From: a candidate division Zixibacteria bacterium 4484_93
GTDB lineage: Bacteria; UBP14; UBA6098; 4484-93
Assembly: GCA_002085385.1 (NCBI GenBank)
Contig: NATO01000103.1
Span: forward strand, 1 to 9,189
Length of the DNA stretch: 9,189 nucleotides
Direction: 5' to 3'
Shown here: positions 5,813 to 9,189 of the stretch, piece after piece
Layout: every line of letters starts with the position of its first letter
How positions within the stretch are numbered: position 1 is the stretch's first letter
Program-made: the position numbers and the translations under genes
The notes under the pieces: generated by a model
What the model was told of the DNA's origin: nothing
Databases searched by the model: none
What the model saw: the letters and a program-made list of their open reading frames with translations, nothing else

Positions 5813-6250
5813 ATGAGAAATATCAAAGCGAAAATAGACAAAGCGAAATGCACCGGTTGCGGTGACTGTGTATCGGTCTGTCCGGTGGATGCAATAGAAA
5901 TAGTCGATGGAAAAGCAGAGATAGATGAGCCAAAATGCATCGGCTGTGCTATCTGCGCGAACAAATGCCCCGAGGGAGCAATATCCATAGCAGAATCGGG
6001 TGTTGCACCGACCGTCGGCAGCGGAACCTACCCTTCAGCTCCCCGATACGGTATGGGAATGGGCACAGGGGGTGGCAGAGGTATGGGTGGAGGGAGAGGT
6101 GGTGGCAGAGGAATGGGAAAAGGGAGAGGAGCAGGTCCATCTGGCTTCTGTGTATGCCCATCCTGCGGAGCAAAACTCCCACACACTCGAGGTGTTCCCT
6201 GCACAAGTCAAAAATGCCCAAAATGCGGCTCAACAATGATACGAGGGTGA
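5813..6250 (+). CDS. 2x[4Fe-4S] ferredoxin with Gly/Arg/Met-rich linker and zinc-ribbon-like C-terminus
   Basis: The 145-residue electron-transfer protein has three parts. Residues 1-60 are a bacterial-type 2x[4Fe-4S] ferredoxin with CTGCGDCVSVCP (C13, C16, C19, C23) and CIGCAICANKCP (C42, C45, C48, C52). Residues about 78-108 are a Gly/Met/Arg-rich low-complexity linker built from decapeptide repeats. Residues 112-145 are cysteine-rich (CVCPSCG, then GVPCTSQKCPKCG; C113, C115, C118, C130, C135, C138) and resemble a rubredoxin or zinc ribbon. This tail form is typical of ferredoxins found next to NifX-like and DUF5320 genes in anaerobes. The start is ATG at 5813 with AGAGG about 7 nt upstream. 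It probably works with the cluster's cofactor-related proteins in the cytoplasm; the electron partner is not visible here. Confidence 0.9.
   Translation: MRNIKAKIDKAKCTGCGDCVSVCPVDAIEIVDGKAEIDEPKCIGCAICANKCPEGAISIAESGVAPTVGSGTYPSAPRYGMGMGTGGGRGMGGGRGGGRGMGKGRGAGPSGFCVCPSCGAKLPHTRGVPCTSQKCPKCGSTMIRG
6071..6130 (+). repeat. Two tandem 30-bp units in the ferredoxin linker
   Basis: Units 6071-6100 and 6101-6130 match at 25 of 30 positions and encode GGRGMGGGRG and GGRGMGKGRG. The in-frame 30-bp period points to a tandem duplication that expanded the linker. Such repeats can change copy number between strains. Confidence 0.8.
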
Positions 6251-6260
6251 AAAAATTCAC

Positions 6261-6288
6261 TTGACCCCGCCGCTATTCAGGTTAGATT
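6261..6288 (+). promoter_or_regulatory. Weak candidate promoter for yggS
   Basis: TTGACC (6261-6266) and TAGATT (6283-6288) are separated by 16 bp. The predicted start near 6295 would cut into the AGGA ribosome site (6293-6296), so either the start lies slightly upstream or yggS is mainly read through from the ferredoxin cluster, 55 bp upstream with no terminator between. Confidence 0.3.
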
Positions 6289-6305
6289 AAACAGGAAAAC
6301 AACAG

Positions 6306-6977
6306 ATGAAAACAAGCATAACAGAAAATGTAAAGAGGCTACTCGAGGAACTTCCTGAGCATGTCTTACTTGTTGCTGCAGCGAAATCGAGAACAGCCGA
6401 TGAGATAGACGAAGCAATCGAGGCAGGAATTAGGCTCATCGGTGAGAACTATGTCCAGGAGGCACTCGCTGTAATTCAGGCGGTGAAGAATAAGGCAGAA
6501 TGGCACTTCATCGGGCACCTGCAAAAAAATAAGGTGAAATATGTCGTTCCGAACTTCGATATGATAGAATCGGTCGATTCTGTTCCTCTCGCACGGGAAA
6601 TCGATAAAAGGTGCAATAAGCTCGGCAAACGGATGCCTGTTTTGGTTGAGATAAACTCCGGAAGGGAACCGCAGAAGTTCGGTTTCCTGCCCGAGGAAGC
6701 GGAAAACGGCATAAGGGAAATTGCCACATTGGAGAATATAAAAATCCTCGGTCTTATGACGATGGGACCAAGGACAGGCGACCCCGAGGCTGCTCGCCCG
6801 TATTTTGTCGAGACAAGAAGATTGTTCGATAAAATCGGCAAGCTCGATATCCCCAATGTCGAGATGCGCTATCTCTCTATGGGTATGACAAACTCATACA
6901 GAATAGCGGTTCAGGAGGGAGCAAACATCGTCCGCATCGGAACGCTCATATTCGGCAGGCGGGGGAAACCTATATGA
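6306..6977 (+). CDS. yggS: YggS/PLPBP-family pyridoxal-phosphate homeostasis protein
   Basis: The 223-residue protein belongs to the YggS/YBL036C/PROSC family: single-domain, fold-type III PLP-binding proteins without known catalytic activity that buffer vitamin B6 and affect amino-acid metabolism. Family landmarks are LLVAAAKSRT with the PLP-Schiff-base lysine K27, GENYVQEA (46-53), WHFIGHLQKNK (66-76), the SMGMTNSY phosphate-site segment (191-198) and VRIGTLIFG (209-217). Length is normal for the family (about 220-235). The start is ATG at 6306 with AGGA 9 nt upstream. In many bacteria the residue after SMGM.x. is Asp; here it is Ser (TNS), a tolerated variant as far as I know. Its stop overlaps the ATG of the membrane-protein gene (ATGA, 6974-6977), indicating translational coupling. 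Confidence 0.95.
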   Translation: MKTSITENVKRLLEELPEHVLLVAAAKSRTADEIDEAIEAGIRLIGENYVQEALAVIQAVKNKAEWHFIGHLQKNKVKYVVPNFDMIESVDSVPLAREIDKRCNKLGKRMPVLVEINSGREPQKFGFLPEEAENGIREIATLENIKILGLMTMGPRTGDPEAARPYFVETRRLFDKIGKLDIPNVEMRYLSMGMTNSYRIAVQEGANIVRIGTLIFGRRGKPI

Positions 6978-7754
6978 GTCAGAGGACTGGAAGACTGATA
7001 CTCTTCCTTGTGCTCGCCGCCATCTCGGTGGCATATCTACGCAACAACCTTGTCACACCGCACACAGCTGCCCGAATGAGGTTCATCTCCGATGTTCTCT
7101 CAAACCAGTCAGAACCCCCTTACCGATACAGGCTGCTCGTCCCATTTCTCGAAGATAATATCGCTAACCTGTATCCCTCTTCCTCCATAAAAAGCCAGCA
7201 TCTCTTCGGATTCACTGCCATATTTTTCCCTGTTTTCTTTCTCATCTATTATCTTTTCCACCAGTTGCTCCGACTGTATTTTACGGAAAACAGCTCACTT
7301 TTGGGGGTCCTACTTCTCGCTGTTGTCATCCCCGTCTCCGTGACAGGCTACTTTATGGAGGGAGATTTTCTCACACTTCTCCTCTTCATCCTCGGATTCT
7401 GGTGCTTCCACAAAGAAAAGGACTGGGCAATCCCGCTCATCATTCTCCTTGGAACATTTAACAGGGAACAGATGCTGTTTCTACTTGTTGAGCAATCTTA
7501 ATTGGGATAACTTTATCAACAGAATAATAGCTATCTGGTTGCCTGCGGTATTTGGGTTTGTTGTTCTGGCTATCGCCTCCTGGAAGAAAACAAATAGGTT
7601 TTTCAAGCTTGCGTTTGTCTCGCTTGGTATCTACCTCTTGCTCTTCCTGCTCAAGGGTCTTTTGTGGGAACTGGCAAAGTTCCTGCCAGCATATCTCGTT
7701 CTCATCCCGATGGCTCTTGAAACGATAACAGGGGAACATACCGGAAAAACTTGA
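6974..7754 (+). pseudogene. Polytopic membrane protein of unknown function, frame-broken
   Basis: The gene starts with ATG in the ATGA overlap with yggS. The first frame gives 175 residues ending at TAA 7499-7501: hydrophobic segments at about 8-22, 77-98, 108-126, 131-145 and 151-161, a YRYRLLVPFL motif (50-59) and NRE (163-165). These motifs recall bacterial multi-spanning membrane proteins of uncharacterised, possibly glycosyltransferase-like type. Membrane-protein character then continues in the +1 frame from about 7481 to TGA 7752-7754, with IIAIWLPAVFGFVVLAIASW and a second hydrophobic block ending LVLIPMALETITG. Dropping one T from TTT (7478-7480) would join the halves as MLFYLLSNLNWDNF. 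The joined protein still looks short after the NRE motif, so an internal deletion is also possible. It may be a pseudogene or a sequencing-error casualty. Confidence 0.65.
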
Positions 7755-7935
7755 CAGAGACGAAGCAATTATCAAGCCCATAATCGACAAGGAGCTTGAC
7801 CCTCGGAAGATAAAAATGATAAATTTTAACTTTTCTCTCGAGGAGAAACTCAAGCGGGCAGCCTCTTTCAGAGGGGCAGGTAATCTGGAAATAAAGGAAG
7901 GGGTTCTATCCGTTTCTCAGGATAGGTCAAGGTAA
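7729..7935 (+). other. Coding-like remnant, possible C-terminal tail of the membrane protein
   Basis: This frame is open from 7729 to TAA 7933-7935 but has no start codon near its beginning (first ATG at 7816). Its translation looks protein-like, charged and soluble: NIPEKLDRDEAIIKPIIDK, then FSLEEKLKRAASFRG. I do not recognise it. Removing one G from GGGG (7731-7734) would fuse it to the preceding membrane-protein frame (ETITG-NIPEKLD), making it a cytoplasmic tail. It could equally be the relic of a separate gene. Confidence 0.35.
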
Positions 7936-8075
7936 AATACACCTGCGTGCCAGGGAATTCAAAAAGCTCTCTTTCAGGTATTATCTTCCTTCTGCTTCTT
8001 GCCAGCCTGAAAAAGCCAGCTCCCGATCTTACAACTAAATTTTCTCCCCATTCATAAGCAGTTTCGCTGTCGCCC
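7936..8075. other. Intergenic spacer without a recognised gene
   Basis: These 140 bp separate the plus-strand remnant from the convergent TAC operon. A minus-strand frame stays open from 8119 to 7868, overlapping the end of the secB-like gene by 44 bp. It lacks a convincing start or ribosome site and resembles no family I know. I found no strong intrinsic terminator for either strand. Confidence 0.4.
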
Positions 8076-8507
8076 TCACTCCTTCGGTGGCTGATAGACG
8101 ATCTGGAATGGCAAAACAAGCGGCGGAATATACATCTTCGAGGTTATATCATAAACCAGCTCCCGGAAAAAGGGCCACAGGAGGAGTTGGAGAGAGCTTT
8201 CCTTGTAAGTATCGAAGAACTCGTCAGAAAATGGCTCCTCTGAAGAAAATTCGACCCTGTATGTAGCGTCAATTTTCAGAATAACCTTCCGCCCCTTTCT
8301 CACTCTACATCGATAAGATGCAATTACAACCACATTCTCCCCACCCTGGACAAAGGTCGCATCCTTACATCCAGCACTCAGTGTAGTGTCCATTTCGAAA
8401 GCATTTTCTCTATCGACCCAGGCAGAAAGGGAGTTCAAACTCACGATTATCGGCTGAAGCCCCTCGAGAATTCTATTGTACTCCTTTGGAGTTATCCTAT
8501 GCCGCAC
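8076..8507 (-). CDS. SecB-like chaperone of a toxin-antitoxin-chaperone (TAC) module
   Basis: This 143-residue protein is a SecB-fold chaperone of the TAC type rather than the housekeeping export chaperone. The C-terminal half carries the family landmarks: a beta strand leading to FSSEEPFSDEFFDTY (87-101), WPFFRELVYDITSKM (111-125) and IPPLVLP (127-133), matching the typical WPYFRE...TtRMg.PPL.LP. The N-terminal half has the expected strands (VVVIASYRCRVRKGRK, 59-74). The start is GTG at 8507, chosen because AAGGAG (8519-8514) lies 6 nt upstream and the gene overlaps the end of hicB by 11 bp, implying coupled translation. By analogy with the Mycobacterium tuberculosis chaperone Rv1957, it should bind and protect the antitoxin encoded upstream. 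It may also retain general SecB-like holdase activity. Confidence 0.87.
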   Translation of the reverse strand: MRHRITPKEYNRILEGLQPIIVSLNSLSAWVDRENAFEMDTTLSAGCKDATFVQGGENVVVIASYRCRVRKGRKVILKIDATYRVEFSSEEPFSDEFFDTYKESSLQLLLWPFFRELVYDITSKMYIPPLVLPFQIVYQPPKE

Positions 8508-8958
8508 TTAATTCTCCTTCTTCTCTCCTACTAACGATTCGGCTGGACTTAGCCCTTTGGAACCACTCCTTTCGAGGAATCTGCACCTCAGAGCGCACAC
8601 TCGATAGGATGGAAGTTATATATTGATTAAGACTAACATTATTCTCTTTTGCCTTTCTGTAAAGGATTTTATGCAAATCTTTTGGAATTCTCAAAAGGAT
8701 TCTACCAGAGAAAAGAGATGGGTTTTCCTCTGGCTCAGGAATTGGTTTCCCTTTTTCAAGCATATCACAAAAAAGGTCGTATTTTATCTTCTCCAAACTC
8801 TCCAGAGCTTCATCAATTGTATCTCCCGCCCCCGTAAAAGCATATTCTCCCAATTGTGGGATACAAACCTCATAAACCCTATCTTTCCCTTTACCGTAAG
8901 TTTTGACAAGAACATCGTAATTTAGATTCATATAGTGGTTTACATCCTTTTGTTTCAC
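8497..8958 (-). CDS. hicB: HicB-family antitoxin with ribbon-helix-helix domain and C-terminal extension
   Basis: The 153-residue antitoxin has a HicB partial RNase-H-like domain (about 1-77): DVNHYMNLNYDVLV, then IPQLGEYAFTGAGDT, DEALESLEK and the typical closing KPIPEPEE. A ribbon-helix-helix DNA-binding domain follows (about 85-119, GRILLRIPKDLH, then NNVSLNQYITSILSS). After that comes a 34-residue tail (120-153) containing VQIPRKEWFQRAK. The usual LPGC motif of HicB proteins is replaced by LGEY. The start is GTG at 8958: it overlaps the HicA stop as GTGA, follows AAAGGGGGGG, and includes the KDVxxYMNL segment conserved at HicB N-termini. The ATG at 8931 (144 residues) is the alternative. 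HicB should block HicA and, through the RHH domain, repress the operon. The long tail is unusual and may be the chaperone-dependent segment. Confidence 0.9.
   Translation of the reverse strand: MKQKDVNHYMNLNYDVLVKTYGKGKDRVYEVCIPQLGEYAFTGAGDTIDEALESLEKIKYDLFCDMLEKGKPIPEPEENPSLFSGRILLRIPKDLHKILYRKAKENNVSLNQYITSILSSVRSEVQIPRKEWFQRAKSSRIVSRREEGELSAA
8514..8519 (-). promoter_or_regulatory. Ribosome binding site deciding the secB-like GTG start
   Basis: AAGGAG on the minus strand, inside the last codons of hicB, lies 6 nt before GTG 8507. It supports the non-ATG start and the 11-bp overlap. Confidence 0.8.
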
Positions 8959-9189
8959 TGCCCCCCCTTTTCCTGAGCAATCAGTTCTAGTATCCTCTTC
9001 AAATAAAAACCATATACCTTTTGACCAACAACAGCAATAGAAATCGACCGCCCTTTGGCTTTTATCTTTATATGAGAACTTCCACCCCTTGGAAATCCCC
9101 ATCTACCTTCAAAATAACGATTTAAAACCGCTTCCACCTCATCTCTCGGCACAGTCTGAGAATTCTTTAACCCTCGCCATCGCTCAAGC
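8955..9189 (-). CDS. hicA: HicA-family mRNA interferase toxin (start beyond the window)
   Basis: The frame is open from the window edge (9188) to TGA 8957-8955, giving 77 visible residues; the N-terminus lies outside. HicA toxins are small dsRBD-fold ribonucleases that cleave mRNA on translation. Visible signatures are PRDEVEAVLNRYF (14-26), GFPRGGSSHIKIKAKG (31-46) with the candidate catalytic histidine H39 in the GSxH position, ISIAVVGQKVYGFYLKRILELI (the usual strand and final helix, 49-70), and a short tail. A GTG at 9152 could start a 65-residue form, but it has no ribosome site and the codons upstream (LERWRGLKNSQT) read as part of the same family N-terminus, so a start outside is preferred. 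It overlaps hicB by 4 bp (GTGA), which couples toxin and antitoxin synthesis. Confidence 0.85.
   Translation of the reverse strand, partial: LERWRGLKNSQTVPRDEVEAVLNRYFEGRWGFPRGGSSHIKIKAKGRSISIAVVGQKVYGFYLKRILELIAQEKGGQ
8961..8970 (-). promoter_or_regulatory. Ribosome binding site deciding the hicB GTG start
   Basis: AAAGGGGGGG lies inside the last codons of hicA, 2 nt before GTG 8958 if counted from its 3' end and about 7 nt if the AGG at 8968-8966 pairs. The ATG at 8931 has only AAGGAT 12 nt away. The G7 run could also slip and alter hicA/hicB expression. Confidence 0.6.

Noticed and set aside
6050..6130. Gly-coding repeats as a possible CRISPR or other non-coding repeat array
   Set aside because: Only two imperfect units, no spacers, and in frame with the ferredoxin linker.
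7862..7874. Small hairpin CCTCT-TTC-AGAGG
   Set aside because: A 5-bp stem with a 3-nt loop is common by chance and no T-tract follows.
7906..7925. Inverted repeat CTATCC/GGATAG as a terminator
   Set aside because: Only 6 bp with an 8-nt loop and no T-run on either strand; it also lies within a coding-like stretch.
7868..8119. Minus-strand open frame of 83 codons after the secB-like gene
   Set aside because: No ribosome site, start buried in the chaperone gene, no family resemblance; kept only as a note in the spacer entry.
8623..8925. Plus-strand frame of 100 codons opposite hicB
   Set aside because: Antisense shadow of a recognised HicB gene without promoter or ribosome site.
8959..9102. 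In-frame extension of hicB upstream to 9102
   Set aside because: It lies wholly inside hicA, reads as a shadow (Cys/Trp-rich), and the HicB family start pattern begins at the GTG at 8958.
9152..9189. GTG at 9152 as the hicA start, or the ATG at 9180
   Set aside because: GTG 9152 has no ribosome site and the frame stays open with family-like residues to the window edge. The ATG at 9180 is in another frame and stops after 13 codons.

Overview
The window looks like a chromosomal segment of an uncultured, anaerobic-type bacterium, probably in the FCB superphylum (candidate phyla of the WOR-3/Cloacimonadota kind). The grounds are a large secreted protein ending in a type IX-secretion-like C-terminal domain (NPFN motif, IYN.AGELV, SGIYILSL, KL.LIR), a CARDB-domain protein tail, and oxygen-sensitive iron-sulfur and DUF134/DUF5320 genes. 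The phylum is an inference from domain content, not from a marker-gene comparison.

Layout, left to right. Positions 1-225 hold the 3' end of a CARDB-domain protein whose last codons overlap a promoter. Then come tRNA-Ala(CGC) at 234-306 and, 24 bp later, ftsY (331-1248). A large secreted protein on the minus strand (1238-3403) converges on ftsY with an 11-bp overlap. It is divergent, across a 90-bp two-promoter spacer, from a Memo-AMMECR1 fusion (3494-5011) that begins with a lipoprotein-like signal and may be translated from a leaderless mRNA.

Positions 5040-6250 form a small redox cluster: a perfect 20-bp palindromic operator candidate, a DUF134 HTH regulator, a DUF5320 Gly/Met/Arg-rich small protein interrupted by a +1 frameshift, and a 2x[4Fe-4S] ferredoxin with a Gly-Arg-Met decapeptide repeat linker and a C-terminal zinc-ribbon-like module. 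Such clusters usually also carry NifX/NifB-like FeMo-cofactor-family proteins and Mrp-type ATPases; none is present here. A yggS-type PLP-binding gene (6306-6977) follows, with a translationally coupled but frame-broken polytopic membrane protein (6974-7754) and a coding-like remnant (to 7935) that may be its tail.

The right end (8076-9189, minus strand) is the most interesting part: a three-gene operon of HicA toxin (5' end beyond the window), HicB antitoxin and a SecB-like chaperone. Both junctions overlap (4 bp and 11 bp). This has the architecture of a toxin-antitoxin-chaperone (TAC) module. The HicB has a 34-residue tail after its ribbon-helix-helix domain that is a good candidate for a chaperone-addiction segment. 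The likely logic is that the chaperone stabilises HicB, HicB neutralises HicA and represses the operon, and loss of chaperone capacity frees the toxin.
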